A DNA stretch of 44,907 nt, from positions 1-44,907 of the forward strand of contig JAIPMN010005662.1 in the NCBI GenBank assembly GCA_020650975.1. The letters run 5' to 3'. Origin of the DNA: Apostichopus californicus (taxonomy: Eukaryota > Echinodermata > Holothuroidea > Aspidochirotida > Stichopodidae). Positions within the stretch are counted from its first letter, which is position 1. Each line of letters begins with the position of its first letter. Below, one piece after another: positions 1 to 12,199 of this stretch. The notes below the pieces were generated by a model, which was given only the letters and a program-made list of their open reading frames with translations, was not told the DNA's origin and did not search any database. The translations under genes were made by a program, and so were the position numbers.

Positions 1-1
1 T

Positions 2-2194
2 AAGTCAGTACATAGTTATAATAGAGTAGGTCAATGCAGTAATTTATCAGTTGATGATATCAGGGATTACCAAGCCTCATCAAACCAAACTTATTCAGCA
101 GTAATGTCTGTTAGGAATCCTTTTCGTGTCCTTTCAGTTAATGATTTTTCTCTTTCTGAAAGTGAAGCCACTGCTCTCTCTTGTTTTGAAAGGAAAGTTT
201 TTTGTTACATGCTTGTCAAGCAGTTGCAATACTCTAGACATCCAGACATTGTCATGCCAGATCTGAAAACATGTTTTACAGACCTGGATTGTTCCACAGA
301 GAAGTCAACAGTCCATTACATTTCCATTCTACCTGAGCCAGCTGAAAGTCAGCAAACCATTCTTAATGTTTTAGACATACTTTATCGGAAGCACCAAGTT
401 GGTTCGCAGATACAGCACTTGGTTGTTGCTGGTGACTGTAAAACATATGTTGTCATCCTTAACTTGAAACGACTGTACGGCGAAGAACTAGACTGGGTAA
501 TCCCATATTTGGGAGAGTGGCACCTCCTGAAAAACAGTCAACCACCTTTAATGAAATTGTACTCACATGCTGGCCTGAAGACACTTTTGTCCCAGTTTCA
601 TAAGGGTAAAACCCTGCAAACTGTTCTTTGTGCTTCTGGGTTTAAGAAAACCCATCACTTTCTTTTGCAGTCATGGGAGGCACTGTATAGGCACATTCTT
701 CATTTGTATATTTCCGATGAGTCTAGACTTGAACAATCTTTCTTTACTCTACTAGAGAAAGAGATTGGGCAGAAGAAGTCTAATCTTTTTCCAACTATTT
801 TCAATAGTCCATTGATGGAACATCTTGAGGCTGTTTACATTACCTTTAAGGAATTTCTTCAGTCTAAGTGTATGTCAGACACAACCTTTCAGTTTTGGTC
901 AAATTTTTGTTTGAGAGACATGATGTTTTATGGAGGTTTGTATATGTCTATCAGATCTAGGGATTTTAATCTTAGAGGTGCATGTGTTCGCCAGATGTGT
1001 CCATTATTTCATGCGATGGATCGAACCAATTATCTAAGAGTAGTTCCCATCCACATTACAACTTTAAAAACTTGCCCTAGTTATGTTTTACGTCATCTTG
1101 AGGCAGGTGCTTTTGCTGTCAGTTTCAGCGGCAACCATAATCAGTGTGTAGCGCTAGATGAGGCTCATGAGATGGGCATTAACAAAGACATGAAAATGGC
1201 CATGAATGCAACCGATCCTCAAGGACTCAATCGACTTATGCATTATTTACCTTTCAGGTCACGTGTTACCAATAACTTAGCAAAGCAGGTGAAGCCTTTC
1301 CGTAGTTCTTTAGAAGTTGATTCAGCCAACCATTTTGTGATAGAGTCCAATATTCGATGCTATCTAGAAAAATTAAGACAGTCTAAAGTGTTTAGCATCT
1401 CAGATCGAGTAGCCCTTGTCCATTTGTTTGATGAGAAGGTGGCAAGCCCCCTTGTTACTACTGATCTTACTACTTTCTATTCAGTTGGTGAGACAGACTT
1501 TATTTCCTATGTGTCATGTTTTATAATAGCAGAAGCTTCTGCTAAACCCTCCAGAAAGCGAAGGAACCTTCACACTTTTGCAGATAAGAAGAAAACAATC
1601 AAGAAGCGCCAAGAACTGAAAGATCATAAGTTGCAAATATGCTTGTCTTCGAAAGCAGGTAGCATGGTCTAAAAGCAACAATGCTGCTGTGTCTTCCCTT
1701 AACCAGTTTATTCCTCTTCCTAGGGCCATCTGTGACAGTGATGGCATCCCCAACAAAGGTAACAAGGCAGCTTCTGCCTCTTTTCTGCAGAAAAGGCTTC
1801 CACAGACTTTCTGTGAAAAGCCTTGTCATGAACATCTTTCATCTGGTGGTGTTTGTGTATTATGGAAGGTATGTTCATGATCAACCTCACAAGACCCCTA
1901 GATTGTCACAAAACATTTGGTGACTATGCTTCATTTTGGTATAAGCAGTGGGTTGTATATGCAGTTCGTTTTTTGAAGGCTTCTGAGGTTCACATAATTT
2001 TTTACCATCCTGGAAGGCATGGTGTTTTGCCCAAAGACATAGAGCGTCAGCGTCGGGATGAGCATTCTACTGCATGTCATAGTGATGATTGCATTACAAT
2101 AATTTCATCTTCTACACCTAAGCCTGGAAATTGGACACAATTTATATCGAACCGAAAACAGAAACGCCTACTTGTATCATTCTTATCACATGAG
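2..2194 (+). pseudogene. 5' part of degenerate DUF6589-like / PIN / CXC multi-domain gene
   Basis: The frame is open from the window edge, so the ATG at 104 is probably internal and the gene is cut off on the left. The first 520 codons contain a block reading VIPYLGEWHLLKNSQPPLMK followed by KTHHFLLQSWEALYRH. I associate this with DUF6589-type proteins found in many copies in aquatic invertebrates (family from memory). Next comes a basic linker with KPSRKRRN. Coding continues past 1672 only after a one-base frame change, and changes frame again near 1860-1880. It then gives TFGDYASFWYKQW and IFYHPGRHGVLPKDIERQRR, resembling the start of asteroid/FEN1-like PIN nucleases. At 2194 it stops at FLSHE, where a LINE has inserted; it resumes in frame at 4511. 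With frame changes and the insertion it is a relic. Whether the family is mobile or a host gene is open. Confidence 0.6.
2190..2194. repeat. Target-site duplication of the LINE (ATGAG, second copy 4506-4510)
   Basis: ATGAG directly precedes the LINE and is repeated at the end of its GAAT tail. The tail itself ends in similar sequence, so one or more of the five bases could be tail rather than duplication. Confidence 0.6.
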
Positions 2195-4510
2195 TCCATT
2201 ATCGATGGCGTATATGTGAAGGATGATTGCTATATCTCCAAGCAACTACATGCATTGGCTACTTCAGATCATTACACCATCGGCATACTGCCCAAATACA
2301 CTGAGAAACATCGGGATAGCACGCAGAATAAACGGAAGAAAGTGGCAAGAGATCTGAACGATGCTAACATAAACAACTTGCAGAGTATGCTGAATTCGAC
2401 TGATTGGGATGTATTTACTGAGACTTGTAGCGATTTGGAGGAGATGACCGAAGTAGTCAGTGCGTATGTTAACTTTGCCGCTGATGTATGCATACCCAAG
2501 AATTCCAGACCACTGGTGGAATTAATGAAGAGACTCACAGCAGATAACACAATCAAACAACTAGAAAGGGAAAAGAAGATAGCGATTGACAACGGAAACA
2601 AGGTAAAGAGGAACAAATTACAGCGAAACATCAACCGATATATCCAAAAGAACAGAAGTGATCATTTCCAAGAGATAACATCAGACTCAGATGCCCTCTG
2701 GCGGCTCCTAAAGACCACCAGGAGCCCTGTCACTCAGGAAAAACTTGAAATATCCAGTGAATTTGGGGCTGAACTGAATGAACACTTTGGACGCTTCAAT
2801 GAATTGGCAAACAAAGATATCGTATTATCCTTACCAGACAAAGACGAGTCAATATCGAACATGCCTACTGTTAAAGAAAATGAAGTAAGACAATTATTCA
2901 AACGAGTAAAGAAAGGGGTTTCCTCGGGTTGTGATGAAATGCCATGGTGGATTTTCAAATATTGTTCGAATGAACTGGCTGGTATCTTCACTGAAATGTT
3001 CAATGAAAGCATTCGCCAGAGTATGATACCCTCTTCCTGGAGGCATGCAATAACTGCACCCATTCCCAAGAAACCTAGACCTTCTGCTGTCAATGACTAC
3101 AGGCCAATTGATCTTGCTAGCATTGGTTTCAATTGCATGCAAAAGACATTATTACCATACGTCAACGAAGCTCTTAGCCTGTACGGGGACAATTGCCAGT
3201 TTGCCTACAGGAAGGGGGTATCATGTACAGACGCCATTTTAACCCTTGTCCATCACATTGTTTGAGATTTGAATTGTAAAGACACTACTGTTGCCAAAGT
3301 TTTATTCCTTGATTTTTCAAGTGCTTTTAACAGCGTTTTACCAAATTATTTATTAAATGATCTTATGAATTTTAGTATCGAGCCATGGCTAACCCACTGG
3401 CTTGCAAACTTCCTAAAGGGGTAGTCCAGACAAGTCAAGATTGACAAAGGTCTCTCTGATACCTCCAATATCAAAATTGGTGTTCCGCAAGGTGGTCCCC
3501 TCTCGACGTTGCTCTTTACAATGTATACTAATGAAATACAGTCAAATTCGAATTGTTCTGTCATTAAGTACGCTGACGACACTGCTATTTCTTTTAAAAT
3601 TTCTAAACTTTCACACGAAAGAGATAATAGTATGTAGAAGTCATTCATTTCTGACATTACTAATATATGTTAACGGAAGAATCTTATCCTCAATCCGACA
3701 AAATCCAAAGAAATGGTATTTGAAAATATTAACATCAAGCATGCAGGTCTCATCCAAACTAAATCCGAAAAACTTGTAATTGAGGACTCTGAAGTTGAAC
3801 GTGTGTATCTTGGTGTGCGTATAGATAACAAATTAACATTCACTGGTCATCTTTCAAATATACTACGACGAGTTTACTACATTGTATCCACATTGACATA
3901 TATCGTTCCGTTCTTCGAATTAGACGTAAGGAATAAAATATTTGTAACATCGATTCTGCCCCATATAATATATGCTGTGCCTGTTTGGTATCATTTTCTA
4001 CTTGCCTGTGATAAACAAAGAATCAGAGCATTCTTGAAGTAATGTGCTAAGATCTTCAGGTTGGATTATGAGAGTATGGTTGATCAGGTCAATGGTAGAG
4101 CTAGGCGTGAATTTATCAGACTAAGTAGGAATATTCAAAGAGAAGAAAGTCACCCGCTTCATGCAGAACTGAAATCACTGTGTGGACACACTAGCTATAA
4201 TCTCAGGAATCGTGCATTGACACCAAAATATAGAGTGCAAGTTTTCAGAAACTCGTTTGTATACAGAGCATCTATTTTTATTCAACATGACACTTTAAAT
4301 GACTTGATTTGATGTAATTTGTATAGTTTCCACAATTTTTATTCCCTATTTGGGTTACTGTTTCCTAACTTTTATACATTTTTTGAATGCACATAACATT
4401 TTATTTTATTTATTTTATATATTTTATTTTATTTATTATACTCACCATTTTCCTATTTATGAACTGTATTTTATGCAATTTATACTGGAATAAACGAATG
4501 AATGAATGAG
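2195..4510 (+). mobile_element. 5'-truncated CR1/L2-like non-LTR retrotransposon (LINE)
   Basis: The insert begins near the end of an endonuclease domain (SDHYTIGILPKYTEK) and runs through a reverse transcriptase: DYRPIDLASIGFNCMQK, then QFAYRKGVSCTDAILTLVHH, LFLDFSSAFNSVLP, GVPQGGPLSTLLFTMYTNE, the catalytic KYADDTA at about 3566-3586, and YLGVRIDNKLTFTGHL. The C-terminus ends TLNDLI at 4312, followed by an AT-rich 3' UTR and a short (GAAT)n tail, as in L2/CR1-type elements. The whole reading frame is kept but has about five in-frame stops (for example at 3266, 3424 and 4040), so the copy is inactive. ATGAG occurs at 2190-2194 and again at 4506-4510. Removing 2195-4510 restores the host frame exactly, so these are the insertion limits (to within the microhomology). 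Confidence 0.88.
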
Positions 4511-5747
4511 GTTATGCAGATTGCTCAATTGGTTGACACCTGTCCTGGGAGACTAGTGACTGCTGGAGGGTTTGATGGCGAACATACAGACAAAGCCAGT
4601 GAACTAATTGATGGTACTGTGTCCTTTGTTCCTTCTCTATTTTCTGACCATGAAGAAGGCGATTCACGTGTTTGGTTCCATGCTAGTAAAACAACCTGTA
4701 AAAGCATTGTTATATTCAGTCCAGATCGAGACACTTTTCATATTGGTCTTCTCTTTATGCAGTCGACTTTTGCTAACAAATTTGTGTATGTACAGCTTAG
4801 AAAGCAATTCAGGAATGGCTTGTTTGTGTTGGTTGGTGATGTTTGTTCTTCACTCTTGAAAGACTTCGACCTTCAGTCTGTTGGTGACAGATTGGAACTT
4901 GCTCCATCTTTCTTGAAGATGGTTTTTATTTGTAGCGGTTGTGATTATGTTTTATTTTTCAAGGGGCAGTTCAAATTGACTTTCCTCAAAGCTTTCTTTC
5001 GGCACGCCAAATTTATTACAGGTGGCGTCCAGCCTGGACTTCTGCTGGCTGATTCTTGTCATTCGGAGGAAGGTTTATATGCATTTTATAGACTTATTGG
5101 CTCAGTTTACTTCCAGACTCATGCAGGTGGATTTTCGGAGGATAATCCCGAAGAACCTTTTCACTCTTTGTACACACCAGAAATAAATGTACTAGACCAT
5201 CACAAAGCTTTTGTTTCGAAGATTCGTGAAGGTCATTTTCATCCTATTTCTGATGAGTCATACTGGATGCCATCTGCATCAGCCTTATTATCAGCCAGTA
5301 TTATCATTGGCTACGCTGTTGTTGGACTTCTCAGCTTTGGGCACAAGCATGCTCAGGTAAAGTTATAGTTCCTGATGTGTCAAGTTATGGCTGGAAGAAG
5401 ATAGACGCAGGGTTACAGACTATTTGGATACTCCAGAGAATGTATCTCATATTGCAGAAGTGACCCATTTCTTGAAAACTGGTTGCAAATGCAAGACAGG
5501 CTGCAGTTCTAAGAGATGCAAGTGTGTTAGGATGGAGACAAGTTGTGGACCATCATGTTCATGCTTTAATTGCCAAAATAGGTTGGAGACAAGCAGAGCA
5601 GTAAGTGAGAGAGATGATATTAGTGAAGTAGAAAGCAGCTCTGACTATACCACATCAGAGTCTGACAGTGATGTGGACCAACCATTTCATACTCCAGGTC
5701 ATATTCCTACTTCATTCACTGCTTCAGACTCAGAGGATATGTATTAG
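4511..5747 (+). pseudogene. 3' part of the DUF6589-like / PIN / CXC gene
   Basis: Continues in frame from position 2194. It contains the acidic signature of a PIN/FEN1-like nuclease: EEGDSRVWFHA, then FSPDRDTFHIG, GDVC, and FICSGCDYVLFFKGQFKLTF (compare GCDYVSFF.GIGK in the family). Near 5368 the frame is lost, and SYGWKKIDAGLQTIW continues in another frame. After a further one-base change near 5424 comes a tesmin/TSO1-type CXC motif: KTGCKCKTGCSSKRCKC and then CGPSCSCFNCQN at about 5478-5576, normally a zinc-binding DNA-recognition module. A Ser/Asp/Glu-rich tail ends at 5747. The order nuclease-like domain then CXC at the C-terminus fits a repeated invertebrate protein family whose function I do not know. 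It is a pseudogene here. Confidence 0.6.
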
Positions 5748-6309
5748 TCACATGTTTTTGAACATTGTTTTTGTAGTAATGATCTTTCTCATTTTGTCTG
5801 CAGGTTTTCAGAACTTACATTATTGGGAGTATTTATCTTTACAAACTTGTCTTGTTCTTTAATGAATATCATTAACTCTTTTTTTTGTTCAGTGCAGCCG
5901 TACTATGCAACAACATGGTGTAGACTGGTAACTGAACTGCCACCATCTACTGTCAGTTGTATCGGTAGTGTATGCTACATTCAGATGTAAGTATAAGTGT
6001 ACTTGAGGGAAGGGAGGGGGGCGAGGGGGAAAACAAAGGGGATGGGAAGAAAGCAGGGGGAGTGAATGAGTGAAGTGAATTGGCTTGCAATACTTAAATA
6101 GTCAAACTTGGGGATTTGAAGAACAAAAGCATCATGTTGATTTACTATGTCAAATCATGGGGCTTTCACTTTGGAATTTATGGTTTAATACTTATTGGAA
6201 GATTTTACTGGTGGTAAAAGAAAAAAATCCTAAAATCTATTCATTTAAAAGCTTGCCATTGGAATGTAATGTCCTACTGAAAACTGCCAATATAGAAAGT
6301 TATCTTGCA
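5748..6309. other. Non-coding spacer with G-rich stretch
   Basis: No supported gene. 6004-6060 is purine-rich with repeated GGGG runs, GGGAGGGGGGCGAGGGGG being the longest. Confidence 0.5.
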
Positions 6310-7770
6310 TCTTGCCAGTGACCAGTCACTTATAGTCTTTCATGTGTGTGTTACAAGCAGAACACTAAAATGTGCATTCCCAATCAGGGGACAAAAACAT
6401 TATCTTGCCCAAAAAAAAGGAATCTGTTATTCACTATTGATAATTACATGTACTCTTGAAGCCTTTGATAAATGTATGCCTCATACAAATTATTGTCATT
6501 GACTTAGTCTTTCCTGTATGTGTTACACTCAAAACACTAAATGTGCTCTCCTATTCAGGAGCCAAAAAATATCTTGTCAAAAATAAAAAAATCTTCCACA
6601 AACTTTGGATATTTATGTTTCCATTTACTCCTGAAGCCTTTGATGTATGTATGCCACATACAAGTTACTACCGTTGACTTTTAGTCTTTCTTGTGTGTGT
6701 TACATGCAGAACACTCAAATGTGCTTTCCCATTCAGGAGACAAGAAAAAGTATCTTCCTAATAAAGAAGGAAGCTTTCATTCACTTTTGATATTTACCTT
6801 CCATTTACTGTATGTATGCCACATACAAATTATTGCCATTGACTTAGTCTTTCTTGTGTGTGTTACATGCAAAACACTAAAATTTGCTGTCCCATTCAGG
6901 AGACAAGCAAAAAAATCTTGCAAAATATAACATCTTTCATTCACTTTTGATATTTACTTTCCATTTACTGTATGCATGTTACATACAAACTATTGCCATT
7001 AACTTAGTCTTTGCTGTGTGTGTTACATGCAAAACACTAAAATTTGCTGTCCCATGCAGGAGACAAAAGAAAAAATATCTTGCCAAAAATAATATCTTTC
7101 ATTCACTTTTGATATTTCCATTTACTCTTCAAGCCTTCAGTGGACAAAAAACCACAACATTATTGCCAAGTTATTGCCATTGACTAATAGTCTTTCCTGT
7201 GTGTTACTAGCACACAGAACACTAAAATGTGCTCTTCCATTCAGTGGACAAGAGAAACTTTTCTTGCCAAAAATTAAGAAACCTTTCATTAAATTTTAAT
7301 AGTTACATTTCCATTTCCATTTACTCTTGAAGCCTTCAGTGGACAAAAAACCACAACATTATTGCCAAGTTATTGCCATTGACTAATAGTCTTTCCTGTG
7401 TGTTACTTACACACAGAACACTAAAATGTGCTCTTCCCATTCAGTGGACAAGAGAAACTTTTCTTGCGAAATATTAAGAAACCTTTCATTAAATTTTAAT
7501 AGTTACATATCCATTTACTCTTGAAGCCTTCAGTGGACAAAAAACTACAACATTATTGCCAAGTTATTGCCATTGACTAATAGTCTTTCCTGTATGTTAC
7601 TATCACACAGAACACTAAAATGTGCTCTTCCCATTCAGTGGACAAGAGAAACTTTTCTTGCCAAAACTTTTAATAGTTACATTTCCATTTACTCTGGAAG
7701 CCTTGATGTATGTATGTCACATACAAATTATTGCCATTGCCTATAGTATTTGATGTGTGTGTTACACATA
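6310..7770. repeat. Minisatellite, about nine units of 160-200 bp
   Basis: A core reading TAGTCTTTCnTGTGTGTTAC, then ACACTAAAATGTGC, then CCATTCAGnnGACAA recurs near 6342, 6513, 6691, 6852, 7012, 7195, 7395, 7585 and 7754. Spacings are roughly 160-200 bp. The last third (7130-7700) has longer, more similar units carrying CCTTCAGTGGACAAAAAAC, suggesting later local amplification. Short open frames inside are by-products of the repeat. Confidence 0.85.
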
Positions 7771-8335
7771 CATTTCTCTAAGGTGCTTCCAAATGTATAT
7801 TTGCAAAGGAAAAAACTTATTCCCAAAAGAAGGAAAGTTTTATTCATTCTTGAAGTCTTTTTGTTTTGTTACAGTATGTTGTATTAAGACTGTTGCAACA
7901 ATTGCACCGGTATTCAGTCTAAGGTCAACCCCTCAAAATGTATTCATGTACTTAACATACCTCATTCTTACGGTGAACAGAGAGCTTTCCAGATTTTATT
8001 ACATCCTCATGTATATTACCTCATATCTAAAGCCTTCATATAAGAGTTTATTTATATAAATCATTTTAAGTTTTAAGCCATATATTTACTTTCTACTTTA
8101 ACCATTTACATTTCTATATCTGTTCATTTAATTTAAATCTTATGTTTTATGTGAAAGTTATATCTCACCATCTCATAATACTTAGTACCATTTCATAATT
8201 AACTTGTATTCAAGATGCAAAAGTTTGTCAAGCCATCCCTCCTGCCACCTGAACTGTTTTTGCTATGTCATGCCTTTCACTATGCCACCTTGTAATACAG
8301 TCATAATGTACTTGACACTATATCAGACAATATTA
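7771..8335. other. AT-rich spacer
   Basis: No coding exon, RNA gene or repeat unit could be recognised. Confidence 0.4.
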
Positions 8336-8540
8336 TTGTATGAAGTCTTCATTGTATGAAGTGTGTGTTTGATTTTAATAAGTATTGAAATTTTTAAGCC
8401 ATTCCTTCCATTTTATCAAAGTGTTTCACTTTGCTGTTGATTGTATGAAGTCTTCACTGTATGAAGTGTGTGCTTCATTTCTATTATTCAAGTTTTATAA
8501 ACCATTCCTTCCATTTTATCAAAGTATTTCACTTTAAAGT
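8336..8540. repeat. Tandem duplication, 105-bp unit x2
   Basis: TTGTATGAAGTCTTC begins copies at 8336 and 8441. Each copy carries CATTCCTTCCATTTTATCAA near its end. Within each unit GTATGAAGT is itself repeated. Confidence 0.8.
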
Positions 8541-9640
8541 GACTGATGTAAATTATACAACCTTTATTGCATGTCTTCATTTTCTTGCATGTATGTCAAA
8601 TATATTTCATATTGTCACAGTACATTAAAACATGTTCTTTCAAGGGGAGTGTCACATCAAGAGATTAATAAAAGACCAGGCAACTCTCTTTCCATTGTTT
8701 GACTAATGTTTGTCTCTATGCATTTACAAAAAGAAGAAAGCAGCCCCTCCTCCAAAAAAATTTGGGTTGGATTCTCCGTAGTAACTAATGTATCCAAACG
8801 TGTACTGTAAGTCAGCTTTAAGTCATAGTTGCCATCCCGAAGCACAGCAAACCCACCTTATCCCTCCGAAATACCCTAACCCTTCCCAAAGCTGGTACAC
8901 ACCCCACTCATCCCGAAGCTGGTAAACACCACATCCTTCCCCGAATCCCCTAAGCCGACTACATCCCCTCGCAAAAAACCCTAAACACACCACACCCCCC
9001 CCAAGCCCCTTAACACCCTCCCCTACACACTACACCCCTACCCAAGCCCCAGTACTTCACTCCTTTATAAACAAGTGGTTATGTTATGTAATATATCAAT
9101 CAACAAAAAGATTGGTATTGACTGGAAAACTGTTAACTGATGTTCATTCATGGATAGAAGCAACAGATGAGGACCCATCTTTGCAGATTCTCACTGAGTA
9201 AGGGCTACTGTTGAACTATTGTAAGGTGGGTAAGTATAAAACATTTGTTATTGTAGGTGTAGATCATTGGGTATTGTGGAAGTTCCTTACAATAACGCAA
9301 CAGACTTGGGGGGAAAGTTTGTGTTACCTTCACAATTACCACCAATGATCTTACCAGAAATTCAACACATGCACCCCCCCCCTCCCCCTTTTGCCACTCT
9401 TACCCCTCCCATATGCAGCTCTCAGTAATTCCACGTTTTAGCTACTCATACATTAGAATTGGGGACAAAATTTCTTCAAAACCCAAGCACAACTTACATT
9501 ACTTAATTTCACGCTACAAAACCTGACATTCTTAATAGACCGGACACTGTAGGAATGGGTTCCACTACATTGAAAACGATTTGAGTGAAGTCTTGTCGGT
9601 TGTAGCACATAGCATGCAAACGGCTTGGCGAAGGTCTACC
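8541..9640. other. Spacer with C-rich low-complexity DNA (about 8840-9070)
   Basis: 8840-9070 is a degenerate C-rich stretch of ACACC/CCCTAA-like words. A second C run lies at 9370-9390. No gene is supported. Confidence 0.5.
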
Positions 9641-9650
9641 TAATTTCAAA

Positions 9651-9685
9651 ATGGCGGCGGCAGCAACAAAGTCGCGCGTGTCGAG
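9651..9685 (+). CDS. Possible host first coding exon (MAAAATKSRVS)
   Basis: AAAATGGCG matches a good metazoan start context. It opens 11 codons (MAAAATKSRVS) that run into a GTAATC splice-donor-like site. GC is locally raised, as at an invertebrate 5' end. No downstream exon could be linked, and a minus-strand open frame of 70 codons overlaps it. Treat as a candidate only. Confidence 0.2.
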
Positions 9686-10145
9686 GTAATCGTTTTGTGA
9701 CTGGCCGTCTTGGACAACCATTTCACTTAAACTTTACAGCATCATGTAGGAGAGTAAAATATCCACAAATGGGAGAATTTTTTGGCTGTAACTCTCTTTC
9801 GTTGGTTCGTTTTGACCTATTTTGTGTCAGTTAGGAATACTTGTGTGAGGGCGAAGGTGGATTGCAAACGTTGTTTCATAGGTTTTCGTTGATTTTTTCT
9901 CGGATATCTTTGCCCTACCATACATTGGAATTACTTTTAATCCATTCTGTGAAGTTTTGGTAAGTTGTAAACCTTCAATGTCTGTAAATTCTGTGAGTGA
10001 ATTGTAGGACCTACTTTACGTAAAATGCGGGGAAATTCAAATTTAATGATATGCGTGATCGTTGATCTTTCTTCGAGGTCACGGGGTCAGACTTCCAACT
10101 GCAAGGAGCACCACTTAAAGGTAAATTTCTCATTCTCCTGCTTAA

Positions 10146-10389
10146 AGGTATTCTGTATTGGCCCAAAATTAGCCAGATTATTCAAATATGGTCACCTTCC
10201 ATCAAAAATCTTTAACTATGTTTGTTGCCACCTTGGAAAAAATTTACCTAACTGGGACATTGAGTCATCTTGTGTGTTCATTTAGAATGTCTGAGAACAA
10301 TTTGGAAAGAAATGACTTACAGGAATGTACTTTTTGAAAAAATCTATCAATTATAACGTGCCATAATTTGGGGCCAATACAGACAACCT
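10146..10389 (-). mobile_element. TTAA-flanked MITE, copy 1 (244 bp)
   Basis: Begins AGGTATTCTGTATTGGCCC and ends with its inverted counterpart (GGGGCCAATACAGACAACCT). TTAA flanks both sides (10142-10145 and 10390-10393). The interior contains GTGTGTTCATTTAGAATGTC, which copies 2 and 4 show on the opposite strand. TTAA duplications point to a piggyBac- or Kolobok-type parent; the purine-starting end favours Kolobok, by inference only. No coding capacity. Confidence 0.85.
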
Positions 10390-11576
10390 TTAAGTTTGCT
10401 TAAATAGAAAAGTGTATAGGAAAATTTACAAGCTACTTGACATTACCTAGCTTCATTGTTGCATTAAAACTGCACTTACCTTTGCTTTTCGATTTGATGT
10501 AAGCAATCATATATCAAAAGATTGAAGATGAAGGTTGTTGTAAAATGATTGCATTGTAGTGTGGAATTTATTCACAATGCAGAAATGAACTATTGATGAC
10601 GATATTCGTATATATAATATATGTATTACTTCTCATGACAAACTGAAAAGAACTTCCATGAAAAAGTATAGGTTTCCACCACCACTAGTCAACAAGGGCT
10701 ACCCACAAACCAATAATCTGACATACTGTAGTAAAGATGTACGACATAAATGATCGTAGCATCACAGTGAAAAAGCTAATTTTTCCACTTGAACATATAA
10801 GAAACAAAGTAAACTGCTGACCACAAATGACCTTCGATCTCTTCCAAACCAATAGGGGACCTTTAACTCAATTAATGTGATATGCCTACAGACAAAATGT
10901 GAGATATCTGAAAGCTTACCACCTTAAGATGCTATATTTACAACCAACGTATCACAAACACGACCATGCCCTCACACATACACATACATACAAACACATA
11001 TGACATTATGAATATGGAAGTTACACTACTCATGAAAAAAATGTAAACAATTTGAACCATTTTCCAAAAACAAATTACAGGTCACTATTTGAGGAGCCGT
11101 TAAGGTTCTGATACCACAGTATCATTGTCACCCAGCTGTGCATTGACAAGAATTTGCTGAATTTGCAGTTTTGCCAATTGTTTGGCCCTGAAATTTTTTA
11201 TTATCAGCTCCTCTGTGACACTCTTACCAAATAAATCATCAATATCGTCACATTTGGAGGGTTGATTGAGAATGCTCAAAGCAGCTTGTAAAAGGGGGTC
11301 ATTTTCATATTTGAGTGTTTTGAGGGGGGTTGTATTGTTGAGGATGACCTCTTATTTGTCTCAATGGCGGTACAGGATGGCCCAGGTTGATTGTGATCAA
11401 ACACAGGTTCTTCTACAAGATCAACAGTCTCGTCCTCCTTTTCTTCCGTTCCAGGACCAGACCACGACAAAGGTGTAACTGTAGCAGCCACATCCTGAAA
11501 TGATTTCTAAAAGTTTAATATTAACTGTTGAAACAACAACTATTGCAATTCAAATTATGTTCTTCTACTTCTCTAG

Positions 11577-12199
11577 GTACCAAACTCTCCAGCTGAATGG
11601 AATAGTATCGCAGACAACTTCCACTCTCGATGGAACTTTCCTCAGTGCATTGGTGCCATGGATGGAAATCATGTACTCCTTCGCTGTCCATTGAAGAGTG
11701 GATCATATTTTTACAATTACAAGGGTACAGTTAGCATAGTATTGCTAGCTCTGGTTGATGCGCAGTATAAATTTATTTATGTTGACGTAGGCAAAAATGG
11801 AAGGGTTAGTGATGGTGGTGTTTTTAAAAATTCATCACTTTACACCACCCTAGAAGAAGGGCTTAACTTACCCCCAACTAATGAATCCCATCTACAATAT
11901 GTCATTGTTGGTGATGAAGCATTTCCGCTAAAAAAAAATACCTCATGAAGCCCTTCGCAGCCAGAGCTCTGAATAAGGGACTTAGAATTTTCAACTATAG
12001 GCTATCAAGAATTCGCAGAGTCTCTGAGCATGCTTTTGGTATTCTTGCTTCACGATTCCAAGTGTTCAATATCAGAATGGCAGTGAAAACTAGCACAGCA
12101 GAAAAAGTAGTGCTAGCTTCATGTGCACTTCACAATTTCTTGCGAGACGCATCAATTAACAAATGTTGCACCTACTTTAACAACGAAGGTCAGGTGTGA
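11577..12199 (+). pseudogene. PIF/Harbinger (HARBI1-like) transposase, C-terminal exon
   Basis: After the acceptor CTTCTCTAG the frame gives VPNSPAEWNSIADNF, then CIGAMDGNHV (first catalytic Asp), SGSYFYNYKG, VDVGKNGRVSDGGVF, IVGDEAFPLK (second Asp), and in another frame FNYRLSRIRRVSEHAFGIL (the Glu) and SCALHNFLRD. This is the DDE_Tnp_4 nuclease core. The frame changes at an A9 homopolymer near 11931-11938. The N-terminal half (helix-turn-helix and upstream exon) was not found, although the splice acceptor shows one once existed. The exon lies wholly within intron 2 of the minus-strand MADF gene. Confidence 0.8.

Noticed and set aside
1866-1905. GGTATGT at 1868 as an intron donor explaining the frame change in the DUF6589-like gene
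   Set aside because: The only nearby acceptor would give an intron of about 35 bp, too short; simple decay is likelier.
2272-3142. Minus-strand frames of 82-120 codons
   Set aside because: Shadows of the LINE reverse-transcriptase frame.
1853-3265. 470-codon open frame as a single gene
   Set aside because: Codons before 2195 belong to the host gene family and those after to the LINE; the fusion is a chance match of frames.
10025-10285. 86-codon plus-strand frame
   Set aside because: Its second half is MITE copy 1, and the same peptide (GPK.A..S) recurs in the other MITE copies.
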